Source: Ovis canadensis (lineage: Eukaryota > Chordata > Mammalia > Artiodactyla > Bovidae). Taken from it: 64,000 bases of DNA. Of this stretch, positions 43,334 to 55,769 are shown piece after piece (the first letter of the stretch is position 1; each line of letters starts with the position of its first letter). The notes under the pieces were generated by a model. The model was given only the letters and a program-made list of their open reading frames with translations. It had not been told where the DNA came from and made no database searches. A program made the position numbers and the translations under genes. Location: positions 3,122,501-3,186,500 of the forward strand of contig NC_091247.1 in NCBI RefSeq assembly GCF_042477335.2, read 5' to 3'.

Positions 43334-43700
43334 GGGGCCGGGGGAGCCGAGGGCCGCGAACCCCACGCTCGCGCCGGCCCCTCGCGCCCGTCCGCGGGCC
43401 GCGGGCCGCTGTCCACCGCCCGCCCGTCGTCCGTCCGTCCGTCCTCGCGGGCGGGAGGCGCCGAGGAAGTGATGCGCGCGACGCCGCCCCTCCCGCCGTG
43501 GCCGTGATGTCACCGCCGCCCGCGGGGGAGGGGGCGCGGGCCGAGCAGCCAGTCCCTCCTGCGTTCGCTCGGGTGGGGGAGGGGAGACGGCGCCGGGGGT
43601 GGGGGCCCCCCGCGGGGCGGGCGCGGGGCGGAGCCTTCGGGGGTTCCTCTGGCACAGGCCCAGCCCGGAGGGTGCGCCCCCAACGCCCCCCGCCACGGTG
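43100..43700 (-). promoter_or_regulatory. GPSM1: GPSM1 CpG island promoter
   Basis: Dense CpG around GPSM1 exon 1 (start codon at 43331-43333, minus strand) with many GC boxes upstream. A CRE-like TGATGTCAC lies near 43505-43513, one base off the ATF/CREB consensus. No TATA box was seen. The transcription start is not resolved. Confidence 0.75.
43149..43181. repeat. CCG/CGG trinucleotide run
   Basis: About ten uninterrupted CCG units lie in GPSM1 intron 1, about 90 bases after the exon 1 donor and inside the CpG island. In the GPSM1 transcript the run reads CGG. Confidence 0.9.
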
Positions 43701-43984
43701 AGTGCGGGGGAGGGGCTGGGCGTCAGCCTCGCTTTGGGGGCTTCTGGGGCCTGGCAGGCCCCTTCTTCCACCTGGTTGGAGGCCCTCCCGCCTTTGTTTG
43801 GCAGGTGACCCCTCTTCCCTTCGGTGGTCTTCTGCCTTTTCTCTGGGCCAGCCCCAAGGTGCCTCGGCCACTTCTCCAAATGGGCAGTGGGTGCAGGCAC
43901 CCCGGGGGTGCCCCTCCACCCACTTTGGCAAGGCCACCCCCCCACGTGAATTGAGGCAAGTGGGAGGGTGAACAGCTTCAGGCA

Positions 43985-44050
43985 AGGCCTGAGTGTGTGT
44001 GTGTGTTGGGGGTTGGCTGTGCGTGTGTGTGCGTGTGTGTGCTGGGGGTC
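43985..44050. repeat. Short TG microsatellite
   Basis: TG runs interrupted by GGGGGTTGGC, just upstream of the GPSM1 CpG island. No gene was seen here. Confidence 0.8.
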
Positions 44051-44612
44051 GGCCAGCCTGGGAAGGCAAAGATTCTGCAAGCCTGCCCACCCCTCTGCAT
44101 TTCTCCCTTCTGAGACCGTGGTCTCAGCCTCCCCACAGCCAAGCTTGGTCTTCTCAGCTGTCTGTGAAAACCGTGGAAGGCTGCAAGAAGAGTGGCCGGG
44201 CTGTGCCCACCCACCCAAGTCCAGCGTCTCAGCACCCGGCCGCCTCCTCTCCTAGGGATTCCTGGGGGCCCTGACGGGTGACGTGACCTCGCCTCCACCC
44301 CCTGGGTTCTGACTGCTCTGGCGGGGTGGTCTCACAGGTTCTGTCCTGGACCCTTCTCAATCTCCGCCCTCCCAGTGCAGCCAGAGAACTCCAATCCTGG
44401 AAAAGTTGCTGCAACCCAACGGGCAGGGACGAGTCTGGGGACGGGAAATGGGCTGGTTTCCCCTGGGGGCACGCTGGCCCCTTCCCGGAGCACTGCCCTA
44501 AGGTCAGGAAGATGCCAGCCAGCCAGGCCGCCCCAGCCAGACCCTCCACCCCAGCCAGGACCCCCGGCAGAGTGCAGCCCACAGGACCCTGGCTTCAGGC
44601 AAAGGCAGCGTA

Positions 44613-44618
44613 AATAAA
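44613..44618 (+). terminator. Isolated plus-strand AATAAA
   Basis: An AATAAA in a short A-rich context, about 0.9 kb from a consensus donor (GTGAGTG) at 43697 in the GPSM1 CpG island. It could end a short divergent transcript or be chance. Confidence 0.25.
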
Positions 44619-44639
44619 CATGAGATTAAAAAAGGGCTC

Positions 44640-47265
44640 TTGGCCCCGAGCTGGTCTGTTTTTCCTGCGGAAGAGGCAGCGAGGATGAGAACCATCTGTG
44701 CCCAGAGCGCAGCGGCCGGTGGCTCAGCCCACACACCCTCCCCCAGGGACCACAGGAGCCAGGCAGGGCCTTGTTCTCAGACCTAGCCATGGCCCCCAGC
44801 TGGCCTGTACAGAGCGTGGGGTGCTGAGGGCAGCCCCAGGCCTGCCTCCTTGGGGCACCCCTGGGCTGGCATCAGAAGACGGGGGCCACTGTGGGCCCCC
44901 CACCTGTGACAGGCCTGGGCTCAGCATCCCCAGGAGGTCACCACTGTGGGCCCCCTACGGTCCCCTGGGTGCGCGGCCCAGTGCCTTGTGTCAGGAAGGC
45001 AGCCCTTGTGGTGATATGCCGTGGGTGGCAGAAAGGGGGCGGTCCCTGCAGAGGGATGGAGGGGGTGGGCGTCTTCTCTCTTCCTTCCTGGGAGTAAGGA
45101 GACCGGTTGGGAGCTGGAGTCCCTGGGCTGGAAGGGTCTTCTATCAGAGCTTCCCCAGGGGAGCTAGGACCATCTTGGGGGTGCTGGGCAACGGGCCAGG
45201 CTCAAGCTGGCCTGAGTCAGGCCCTGACCACCCCAACCCTGCTGGGTGCCTGGCACAAGTTGCTTTCCCTGTCTTGAGTTTCCATTCTGCCCCTCAGAGG
45301 TTCAGCAGCCCGGTGCCGCTGGGGTTGGGAAGGATCGTGGGGTCGGGAAGAATCGGGGGTCCAGATAGTGATGGTCACCGTGCTGGGTGGGCAGTCAGAG
45401 CTCAGGGTGCCTACCGTTGGGACTGTGCTTCCTCCCCACTGGGCCCCTGCAGGCAGTCCTCGCCACAGGGCATGGAGGTGTGTCTTCTCCCATCCAGAGA
45501 CCTGAACGACTCCCGTGGAGAGGACCCAGGAAGGAGGGTGGAGTGTGGACAGGCAGCACGTGGCCACCCAGGTGTGAAACTAAGTGTGCCTCAGCTCCAC
45601 GGAGAGCAGGGGGCTGCCGGGAGGCAGGTCTAGGGGAGGAGGGGTCCCGGGGGCAGTGGACCTGGCTCACCACCCTCCCATCTGTTCTGCTCACCCTCGG
45701 GGCTGCTCCTCCTTCCCCTAGGCCTCCCAGGGGGTTGGGGGGGCAGAGACCTACTACCCACACACACCTGCGCTCTGCGTGTCCTATCGTGTAAATTCTC
45801 CCCTGTGACTCTCGGTGCGCCTGCCCTGGCAGAGTGTTCCGATGGGAGGCCGTGAGCACACCCCCTCCATCCATTCCCGAAGGAGTGTTGGGAAGAAAAA
45901 CAGTTTCCCGCCTGGATCCTCCTTCCAGCCCCAGTTAACAGGCGGCAAGAGGATGCCGTGGGTGGCACAGGCAGCGATGCTGGACCTTGTCCCCAGAGGC
46001 ACCACCTCCCTCGAGCCACGCCCCCCTCCCGCTGCACTCAGAGTACCAACCCTGCTGCTGGCAGCTGCCAGCAGCGCCGCCTCCACCGGGGGGCAACTGC
46101 CGCGTGCCTGCCGCCAACACTCAGCCCTCCCTGGCATCCGCTTCATCAGCACGCCCTTCCCCTTGGTGAGCACACTGGACAGTGATGCCCTAGGTCACTG
46201 GGCTGGGCCTCGGGAGAGCTGAGGTCAAGCCTGGTTCCCTAACTGACCCCTTCCTGGGCCTGTCCCCCAGACAGGCCAGCAGGAGGTGGCACTGGACAGT
46301 TGCAGGGGTCTGGCTGAGCCTTTCGGGGTGGAGAGGCCTTGGGCCTCTGGAGAGAGGCAGGCACTTAAGGCTGACACGGGCCCCAGGTGAGGACCAGGCT
46401 GGAAGAGGGTGGTCAGGCTGCCCGGGGCCATCCCTGCGCAAAGAACCAGCTCCGAGGCTCAGGCAGGACATGCGACCTCTGAGACACAGCCCCACCCAGG
46501 TGTTTGCTGGGGCGGGGGGCAAGCTGAGGATGACCTGGTGGCCGGCAGGACAGCTCCCAGACCCTGCCTCCTCCCACCCCTCCATGCCCCCCTTCCCCAG
46601 GGGGAAGCCTGCTCCTGCAGGGCCCAGGGGGGCCGGGGTCACCCCCAGGTGCCACCAGCAGAGGTGCCCAATCTGGGACCCGAGGCAAGAGGTAGACGGG
46701 GAGAGGGGAGAGACCCAAACTCACAAATGCATGCACACGTGTGCTTAGGTAAAAAGAACACACATTTTTGCCATCATTTCTGATCATCTCATAACCCTGA
46801 GAAAGAACTCGCTCTACTGCACAGCTCTGGGGTACAAGCCACCCATTGCCCCGAGGCCCCCAAGACACCACCCACCGCCACTTCCTCTCCTTGAGGCCTT
46901 GATGTCCCTGGAGTGGGAGCTCTGGGTGGGCAGTGGGTTTTTGCAAGAAGCCCGGAAGGAAACGATCTGCCCACCCTGAGATCCTGAGTGCCTCCCGGGG
47001 AGATGACACGCCCAGGAAATAGCTGGAGGTGTGCTCGGAGCTACACGCCACCGCGTCGTCATCCAGTGACACCCGGCCACACGGCATTCCTGGGCCACTG
47101 GCTGGCAGGTTGTCACCGGGTTTGTGTCCCCGGGCCCTGTGGGGAGGAGGCAGGTGCCCATGGGGCAGGCCCGTGCTCAATTGTCCACAGCGGGCTCACC
47201 CCCGGTTGATGGGACCGAAACTCCTGCCCCCTGCCAGTCTGTGCCCCCAGGCCTGGCAGACACTG
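44640..47265. other. Intergenic, GPSM1 to CCDC187, first part
   Basis: No gene supported. A MIR-like phrase lies near 46180-46260. The rest is unique GC-rich sequence without a recognisable signature. Confidence 0.45.
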
Positions 47266-47269
47266 TGAG

Positions 47270-47388
47270 TGCTGGAGAGAGACAGAGGGACAGAAAGGGA
47301 GAATCAGAGACAGACAGAGACGGAGAGATGGAGAGACAGAGACACAGAGAGAGAGTCAGGGAAAGAGATGGAGACAGAGAGAGAGGAG
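47270..47388. repeat. Purine-rich GA/CAGA low-complexity tract
   Basis: About 120 bases of GAGAGACAGAG-type repeats on the plus strand. The Ser/Leu-rich minus-strand frames through it are artefacts. Confidence 0.85.
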
Positions 47389-47480
47389 TGTATTTGGGCT
47401 CCAGGTTCACCGGGTGGCTCCAAGCCCCCCCGGCCTTGGGTGTGGGGTGGAAGGGGACATCTTTTATCATCAGCCCAAGT

Positions 47481-47660
47481 GCGTTAGTTGTTCAGTCATA
47501 TCTGACTCTGCAACCCTTCTGTCCATGGAATTCTCTAGGCAAGAATACTGGAGTGGGTTGCCATTCCCTTCTCCTGAGAATCTTCCCAACCCAGGGATCA
47601 AACCTGGGTCTCCCACAGTGCAGGCAGATTCTTTGCCATCTGAGCCACCAGAGAAGCCCA
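47481..47660 (-). repeat. Bov-tA SINE
   Basis: Reads GTTCAGTCATATCTGACTCT ... CTGGAGTGGGTTGCCATTCC ... TGAGCCACCAGAGAAGCCC, a near-complete ruminant Bov-tA element in reverse orientation. No clear target-site duplication was found. Confidence 0.92.
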
Positions 47661-47999
47661 CCCACATCCTCGTAAAAGAAACAGAATTAGGAGGTCAAAT
47701 CCGCTGCTTCAAATAAATGCTCTGAGACCCCCGGGGCGAACAGGAAGTGCAGTGGGTTTCTTCTGTCGGGGGGGAGGGGGTGGTTCTATGCCCACCAGCA
47801 TCTCCCCATTCCAGCAGCGTGACGGTGGGTGGTGGCCCCAGACCCTCTGGGGAAGGGAAGCCAGCCCAGGCTGAGTTTTAACAGCCCGGATGCCTGGGTT
47901 CACTTTGGACCAGGGCCCGTCTCTCTGATCCTTACCTCCCGCATTGGGACAGTGACGGAGGCCAGTCAGTGCTGGGTAAACACGACCTTATGGGGCGTG

Positions 48000-48400
48000 G
48001 CCTCTGTGTAGTCTCCCAGGACTGCAGTGACGAATGACCACAGCTGGGTGGCTTCACGTGGCAGAAATTGTTCTCTCAGCTCTGGAAACCGGAAGAATTC
48101 AGGTGCTGGTGGGGTCCCGCTCTGTGTGGAGGGTCCAGCAGGGGTGCCCCCTGCCGCTTCCAGCTCCTGGAGCTCCAGGCGTCCCTTGGCTTGTGGCTGA
48201 GTCCCTCCCCTCGCTGCTTCCATCTTCACGTGCCACCCCGCTTCCCCTGTGTCTGTGCTCTCTGTCTTTCCTCCTGAAAGGACTTGCATGGGATTTAGGA
48301 TCTCAGTTTCACCTGCAAGGACCCTTTCTCCCAAGCGCGGTCACACGCACCACTGTAGGTGGGTGTCTCCTTGGGGCCACCCTTTACCCCACTGCACTCA
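48000..48400 (+). repeat. Ancient placental repeat, family unresolved (copy 1)
   Basis: Contains GGTGGCTTCACGTGGCAGAA, CTTCCAGCTCCTGGAGCTCC, TCCCTTGGCTTGTGGCTGAG and CAAGGACCCTTTCTCCCAAG. I recall this layout as a widespread old mammalian repeat but cannot name the family with certainty. A second relative lies at 52165-52445. Confidence 0.5.
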
Positions 48401-48959
48401 CATCCCAGAATTGCACTTACAAGCCTCACGCACACGTGGGTCATGTAACATGCAGTTCTGTAGTTTTCTGCTCTCAATTAACATTATACTGTGAGCATCA
48501 TGCGGACATCACAGATACAGTCAGAGGCGGAGGCTGAGTGACATTCACCTTGTGGCCGTATCACTGCCGTGTAACCAGGTCCTTACCCACGGACAGGAGG
48601 CCGGGCAACGTGCCTGTGTGCTCCAGGCAGGCAGGAACCCGCCGCGATTGCTGCAGCTCCCGGCGCGGGGCTGACGCTCAGATGGTCACTGATCGAGAAG
48701 AGGCCTCTCTGTGCTGGAACCCCGCCCAGCTACAGCGCAGGGCGACGCGGGGCTTGGGACACAGCAGGGCTGCTCACGAGCTGGGCCCCAGCCCTCCTCT
48801 GGGCCTCTCTCTTCTCCCTCAGACGGGAGCCCGGTGAATGAGGTCTTGCTGCAAAGCCCTCGGCACAGCCCTGGAGCATGGCAGACAAGAGTCTCGTACA
48901 TGGAGCCCATGGGCTGAGAGTTTGCCGGCCCCTCTGGGACAGCAAATCCTTAAAAAGAC

Positions 48960-49985
48960 AAAAACCTTCTTCAAGAGATGGGGATACCAAACCACCTTAC
49001 CTGCCTCCTGAGAAACCTGTATGCAGGTCAAGAAGCAACAGCTAAAGCTGGACATGGAACAACAGACTGATTCCAAATTGGGGAAGGGGTACCACAAGGC
49101 TGTATATTGTCACCCTGCTTATTTAACTTCTATGCAGAGTACATCATATGAAATGCCGGGCTAGATGAAGCACAAGCTGGAATCAAGATTGCTGGGAGAA
49201 ATATCAATAACATCATATATGCAGATGATACCACTCTAATGGCAAAAAGCAAAGAGGAACTAAAGAGCCTCTTGATGAAAATGAAAGAGGAGAGTGAAAA
49301 TGTTGGCTTAAAATTCAACATTCAATAAACTAAGATCATGGCATCTGGTCCCATCACTTTATGGCAAATAGAAGGGGGAAAAAATGGAAACAGTGACAGA
49401 CTTTATTTTCTTAGGCTCTAAAATCACTGTGGACAGTGACTGCCGCCATGAAATTAAAAGATGTTTTCTCCTTGGAAGGAAAGCTATGACAAACCTAGAT
49501 AGTGTATTAAAAAACAGAGACATCACTTTGCTGACAAAGGTCCATATAGTCAAAACTATGGTTTTTCTAGTAGTGTATGGATGTGAGACATTAAAAAAGG
49601 CTGAGCACTGAAGAATAAATGCTTCTGAGCTGTGGTGTTGGAGAAGACTCTTGAGAGTCTCTTGGACAGCACGGAGATCCAACCGGCCCATCCTAAAGGA
49701 AATCAGCCCTGAATATTCATTGAAAGGACTGATGTTGCAGCTCCAATACTCTGGGCACCTGATGTGAGGAGCCAACTCATTGGAAAAGACCCTGAAGCTG
49801 GGAAAGATTGAAGGCAGGAGGAGAAGGAGGCGACAGAGGATGAGATGGTCGGATGGCATCCTTGACTCAATGGACACGAGTTTGAGTAAGCTCCGGGAGT
49901 TGGTGGTGGACAGGGAGGCCTGGCGGGCTGCGGTCCATGAGGTCACAGAGTCGGACACCACTGAGTGACTGAACAGCGACTGGGC
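48960..49985 (+). repeat. 5'-truncated BovB (RTE) LINE
   Basis: About 1.0 kb from the 3' end of the ruminant BovB retrotransposon in forward orientation. The reverse-transcriptase box IIYADDTTLMAKSKEEL is at 49212-49260, with YADD at 49218-49229. Downstream comes TGGTGTTGGAGAAGACTCTTGAGAG and the tail phrase GTCACAGAGTCGGACACCAC. The coding frame is broken by several stops and shifts, and the 5' part of the element, including the endonuclease, is absent. It is a dead copy, strikingly AT-richer than its surroundings. Confidence 0.96.
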
Positions 49986-51522
49986 GGATGCTCCATTTGG
50001 CAGCAAGGCCAGGTGCCCCTGGGGCCACCAGGCTGCAGGACAGGAGCTGGCCTGCTGGCTGGGAACATGGAAAAGCAGCTGGAGCTAGAGAAAGGTCTCT
50101 GAGCCCTGGGCCCTGCAGCAGGGGCCCTCAGCCTTCAGCACCCCTGCCCACGTTCTCATTTCCCTTGATTTTCGCCCCTGAGCACTGGTGCTCCTCACCT
50201 ATGTGCCACATGCTATGCCAAGAGTGTGGTCACAGAGGCTGGAGGACGCCTGGTTCCCATGATACCCGCTCACCTCTCAAGAGCCCCCTCATCCACCTGC
50301 CTGAAGGCCCTGCCCACCGCCAGGTGTGGAGGAGGCGAGGCCCAGCCCCCACCCTTCCCCGCCCTCAGACACTGTCACTCTGGGGCAGGTCTGGGCTGCC
50401 AGGCCAGCTGGAGGGGGAGCGTGCCACCCCAGATCTGGGCCAGAGCCACAGCAAGGGAGAGCCGAGGCGCTCAGGGGACACGTGGCGGCTTCCCGGGGAG
50501 GAGGGGAGGGCGGGGTGGGGAGCAGGCAGGGCTCTGGGCTCGCACCCAGCCCTGGGGGCGCAGAACTCTGGGCAGAGCGGGGCGGCGGCCAGCTGCTCAG
50601 GACACCCCTGGCTCCGGGAGCTCTTCACAGGTGTTCTCAAGAGGTGCTGATCGCCCCTCGCCCGTCCCTGGCCACCCAGGAGGCGGGTGAGGCCTGAGGC
50701 AGGCGTGCGGTGTTGGAGGAGCTGCTGCCCTCAATGGAGTCCTCGGGCAACGTTCGTCTGTCTGTCCCAGCAGCGATGAAACAGACGGAAAGCAGGAGAG
50801 TGGAACCACACCCTTGCCGTTCCCCACCCCCCACAGAGCCTCTCCGGGGCTCCAGCCCAGGCAGCTCATGGTTACCATGGAAACCCCGCAGCCTGGCTTT
50901 CTGCTCCTCTCCTAACCCCGAGCGCCCTCAGCCCAGGGTTAAGCAGTAAGCAGGGAGGGCACTAGGGACCTTTCTCATGAGTTGATTCATCATGGGGGCC
51001 CTGGGACAAGGACAGTAGGTCCTGTTCCTGATATCCGGGTCATCTGGTCAGGACCCCGGGGCGGCGGGGAGAGGGAAGGACCCCGGGGACGCCGAGCCCT
51101 GCGGCCATGCATGGTTTTCAGGTTGCCCTGGGGGTAGGGCCTCCGTATCTGTGGCCCTAAGGAGTCCAGGGCTGACAGCTCACGTGTACGGGGGCAGCCG
51201 TCCGTGGAGCAGAGCCAGCGGCTGCCGCGTGAAGCCCTAGGAGCCCCCGGCGGGAACAGCACGTGGTCCTGCCACCCACCCCCCTCCCTGCGGTTGGCAC
51301 AGCCCTCCTTCCTTCAGACCACAAACCTCTCAGGACAAGAGCTTTCCTCAGAGAACCGCATCAGGCCCGGGGCAGCTAGGTGGGCAAGCTGCAGGAAGGA
51401 AGGAGAGGCGGGGGCCAGGGCCTCTCCCCCCAGGGCCCAGCGTCCCTCCCTCTCTCTGCAGGGCTGGTCAGAGCTCAGAATTAGGGCAAGGAGCTGCTGT
51501 GAACCGTCAGAAAGCCCCCTTG

Positions 51523-51745
51523 TGGGCTTACCTGGTGGTCCAGTGGCTGGGAGGCCACTTTGCAATGCAGGGGACGCAGGGTCGATCCCTGGTCTGGGAG
51601 GATCCCACATGCGGCAGACCAACTAAGTCCGTGTGCCGCCGCCACTGGGCCTGGGCCCCGGAGCCTGGGCACGGCAGCTACTGCAGCCCACGGGCCGCGA
51701 GCCTGCGCTCCGTAACAGGAGAACCCAGCGCCCCGAGAAGCCCAT
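51523..51745 (+). repeat. CHR-type cetartiodactyl SINE
   Basis: GGGCTTACCTGGTGGTCCAG, CGATCCCTGGTCTGGGAGGA and TCCCACATGCGGCAGACCAA match the tRNA-Glu-derived CHR SINE pattern shared by ruminants and whales. It directly abuts a BovB-derived fragment. Confidence 0.8.
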
Positions 51746-51746
51746 T

Positions 51747-51970
51747 GCTGTTCAGTCACTCAGTCATGTTCACCTCTGAGCAACCCCGTGGGCTGCAGCA
51801 TGCCGTCCTTTACCATCTCCCCAGCTTGCTCACTCACTGAGTCCATCGAGTCGGTGATGCCACCCCACCATCTCACCCTCTGCCGTCCCCTTCTCCTCCC
51901 ACCCGCAATCTTTCCCGGCATCAGGGTCTTTTCCAGTGAGTCAGCTCTCACATCAGGTGGCCAAAGGACT
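51747..51970 (-). repeat. BovB 3'-end-derived fragment
   Basis: Reverse complement of the BovB tail. It holds TCAGTCACTCAGTCATGTTC, CATCGAGTCGGTGATGCCAC, CCGGCATCAGGGTCTTTTCC and TCAGGTGGCCAAAGGACTGG. It matches, in the opposite orientation, the end of the LINE at 48960-49985. It may be a BovB copy or a BovB-derived (ART2A-like) SINE. Confidence 0.88.
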
Positions 51971-52164
51971 GGGCCAAGAGTAGCCCCTGCTTGCTGCTAC
52001 TAGAGAAAGCCTCTGTAGGGATGAAGGCTGAGCACAGCCAAAACCCAAAGTAAATGTTAAAAGAAAAAAGCCCTCTTGGGCCTGCCTGGGTGGGCGCACT
52101 GGGCCCGGCTCCTGAGGGCTTGGAGCCTGGCCCGGTGTCTGTGTCAGGGCCCAGTAAGCGTGTC

Positions 52165-52445
52165 TCTTAGTCAGCCCGAGCTGTGTAACGAAACATCACA
52201 GAGTCTCAGATCGAGGCCCAGGCAGGCTCGGCTCACGGTGAGGACCCTCTGGCTGTATCCTCCCGCAACCTTTCCTCTGGGTGTGCGCATGGGGGCAAGG
52301 AGAGAGTGGGAGCCCTGGGGTCTCCTCTTGTAAGGACGCTGGATCCTGTAGGACCAGCCACTGCTTCCCCATGACCTCGCTTAACCTCAGTTCCTTCCTT
52401 ATCCAGACACAGTACCCAGGGCCACGGGGAGGACGCAGACCTTCG
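52165..52445 (+). repeat. Ancient placental repeat, family unresolved (copy 2)
   Basis: TAGTCAGCCCGAGCTGTGTA, then CGAAACATCACAGAGTC, then TCTCCTCTTGTAAGGACGCT matches the same old repeat type as 48000-48400. Its family name is uncertain. Confidence 0.45.
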
Positions 52446-52449
52446 GGCC

Positions 52450-55400
52450 CAGGCTGGTGGAGCCCCTCCTCCAGCGGCATGTCAGCGTGCTGAGCCCCGG
52501 GTTGGGCCATGGCTCTCCTCCTGGCTGCGTCCCCACCCCACAACCGTTGCCCATCGTGGACTCGGGCAACACCAGCCCGCCAGCTGGGGCCCCTTTCCCG
52601 TTCTGGACCGCCCTCCAGGCCAGCGGCCTTCGCACCACCTGGGAAAGGACCAGAGTGCCTCCCTGGAGGTGTGCCCTGCTTTCTCCAGAAGCCGAGAGGG
52701 TGGCAGCAGGAAGTGTGAGATGTAACCACTGGGCCTGGGTTTCGAGGGCACGCCCGGGAACGCCGCCCTTCCCTGGACCTCTGGGACGTTCACGGTCTTG
52801 TGGTCTTCCCAAGTCCTGGGTGTCGTATCCCCTTCTGCCCGAGGCCCACCTCTAGGGTGTGCGTGTTGCCTGGGGTCTGATCAGCCAGCCCGGCATCATC
52901 GCACCCCCAAGAGGACAGGTGGATGTGACACGTGTGGCTCAGGGAAGAGGAGACAGACAGCCCTGGGCAGGCCTGCAGCGGGCGCTGTGTGCCTCCCACG
53001 TAGACCACGCCGTCCGCCTCTGATGGGGACGGAGACCGCCCCGCGCCGCGGGGCCCTGTGTCCCTGGGGCCGTGTCACCCTGCCCCGGAGACTGTGGTCA
53101 GCATCCTGGGTCCACTGCATTTCATCAGGGACTGGACTAGTGAATGAAATGGAGGTACAGGGACCAGCCTGCGTCCTTCAAACCCTCCAGGAGGGCACCA
53201 GGAGGCAACGCTGGTTTTGTTTCACTCTCTGGACTGCAGAGGGGAGACTTTTCATGCCCTTGACCTTCCCACCACGATCACAGCAATAGCTCCTAGCCCA
53301 CGGTACATGGATCCAACGTGGGGGTGTCCAGCTCTACATCCACAGACTGAGGAGGGGGCTGATCACAGGGATCTGTGACCCCGCAAGCCCACTGTCAGCT
53401 GGGCCTCGGGCAGCACCCTGGTAATGGCCTGACGGGGGACTGGGGGCATCAGTGTCGACCCGGCCTTGTGTCCTGACGTCCTGACGGTGGCTGTCATCCC
53501 CCTGCCCACCACACTCACTGCGGGTGCCTCTGGGGAAGGCCGCTCACAGGTCAGAGCCGATGAAGACAGATGACAGAGAGGCCCAGGGTGGCTGCCCTGA
53601 TTAAAAAAAAAAAAAAAAGCCACAGTCGCTGGCAGGGGTTTTGGCCCTGAGCCGGTTCTCAGACCTGGAATCCGTACACTGAAGAGGTGGCCTGCTGGCT
53701 GGGAGACTTGTCTCAGCATAGGAACCAGAGCGTTTCCTTTCAATAAGGGGAAAAAAGTGATTTGTTTCCACTGGTGGTGATCTGAGCTCTGCATCTCAGA
53801 ACCCCAGGGGAGGTGCTCTGCGCAGGCTGGTGTGGCCGCTCAGGGCAGCGACTGGCCTGGGCAGCCCCAGGCGGGGCCAGAAGCCCGGGGGCAGAGTCTG
53901 GACAGCGGTCTGCCCCCCGCCAACCCCCCCCCAGGTAGTGTCGGGGTCTCTTTGCTTAACTTGGGTTTGGGGGGAATGTTCCAGAAACTCTGAAGGAGGA
54001 ACTTTGGCTCCCTGCAGGCTCCAGCCCCAGGGTCCAGCCCTGGGGCCAGGTGGCTTCTCCCTGTCTCTCTGACACTGATGGACAGAGCCCACCTGCATGG
54101 ATACACCTGAGCCCATCCGTCTTCTGGGGCTGGGCTCCTGGGGCCTGAGGAGGCCCAGGCACGGCTGCAGGGCTCTCGCTCCACACCCACCGACCGCGGG
54201 GTCAGCCCCTTTGGACCCTGCGGCCCAGGGACACGGCCACCTCCAGGGCGGTCTTTCCGGGAGGGTCCAGCTCCAGTCCGAGCTGGTCTTCCTCGGTGTC
54301 CCGCTCTGCTCAGGGGCTGAGCGGCTGCGGCTCCCATATGCCACCTCCAGGGACGGCAAGGGGGCACGCATGCCCCTGAGTTTGTAAGAGGCCAGACTGC
54401 TGCACGTTCCTGTCCTCTAAATCCAACTTTCCCGAACACCAAGAGGCTTTCTTGGCAAAAGACTGTTTTCTAGAGTTTTCTGGGTGGGGAGAAACATATC
54501 TGTGGGGGTGGGGTGTGGCAGGAACAGCAAAGCCCTGTGGGACACCCCCCACCCCTGTTACCCCCACTATGATGGGAGAGGGCGCCACCTGCTGGCACTG
54601 CCACATAGCCAGCCAAGTTGTCCGCAGGGAGACGTGGACGTTCACCGGGCAGCCCCCAGGACCCTTGGGCACCATCCTGCCCCCACAGGCCCTCGACTGG
54701 AACTAGACAGGGTATGGATGGGGGGATGGACACACCTCCCCCTCCACTCACCAGCGCCCCTAGTTGGAAAACCAGCATGAAGGCCACAGGAAAGCGTCAG
54801 ATCCCAGCCCAGCCACCCAGACCCCAAGACCCATCTGCCCGTGGGTCCATCTGGTACAGGTACCCAGCAACCCCCACCACCTCCCGCCATTCCAGCGGGG
54901 CTGCCATGGTGACCCCAAGGCCGTGAGGGGCTTTGAGGGCGGTGAGTGTGGTGTGTTGGGACCTCCCCTCCCCCCACCCCCCTGGTCTCCAGGCCTGGAG
55001 GCGTAAGCTGCCCGGGGACCCACACCTGGTGTCCTAGGTCGGAAGGGAGGGCACCCGTCCACCTCCAGGGCCCCTGCTCCCAGAGCTCTGCGTGGGGGGT
55101 GGGGGCTCTGGGGAGGAGGGAGACAGCAGGCTGGATGGGCCCGCAGCCACGGAGGCGGGGCTTGGGCAGTTCCGGGCCATGGGGAGGCTGTCCTGCAGGC
55201 CTGCCTGCCTCTGCCCAGGCAGGGCGCTGGCCCAGGTGAGGCCCCTGGCGCCTGGCACAGGTCCCCAGGCTCTGCGCCTAGAGGAGGAGTCCCAGTATCA
55301 GACGGACGCCAGGGTTTCTCTGGCAACATCAGGGCGGCTTCCCTCCCAGCCTGGCGCCCGGCCTCCCGAGGGCCCAGAGGCCAGGGAGCCCTGGTCCCCG

Positions 55401-55765
55401 CGCTCCGCTTGCTGCCCGCCTCCGGGCCACGGCCGCTGCCCGGTGCCCCCCCAGCCTTCCAGCAGGTGAGTCCTTGGGGGGCTCTTCCTGAGCCCCGCCC
55501 GGCCTCCCCAGGCCCTTCTTCCTGGGCTGGGCCCAGTGCAGACCAGCCTCCCTCCTCTGCCTGCCCCCAGGAGGGGTCTGCGTGCTGCGGCCCCGCCGAG
55601 GCCGGAGCCAGGCCGGCAAGTCGCGTGCACAGCCTCCTGTCTGGCGTCGCTGGTGCTCCTAGTCTGGGAGGGAGGTGGTCTCAGGGCAGGCCTCTGGGCT
55701 GTGCGGCTGTGGGCAAGGTGACAACGCCAGCTCACCTGGGGGCACACTGGGCCTGTGCGGGTCGT
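52450..55765. other. Intergenic, middle part
   Basis: No gene supported. A 16-base A-run occurs near 53600-53617. The remainder is GC-rich sequence with many shadow frames and no recognisable family. Confidence 0.45.
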
Positions 55766-55769
55766 GTGT

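Noticed and set aside
48960-49985. Active retrotransposon
   Set aside because: The BovB copy lacks its 5' part and its frame is broken several times, so only a fossil remains in spite of the intact YADD box.
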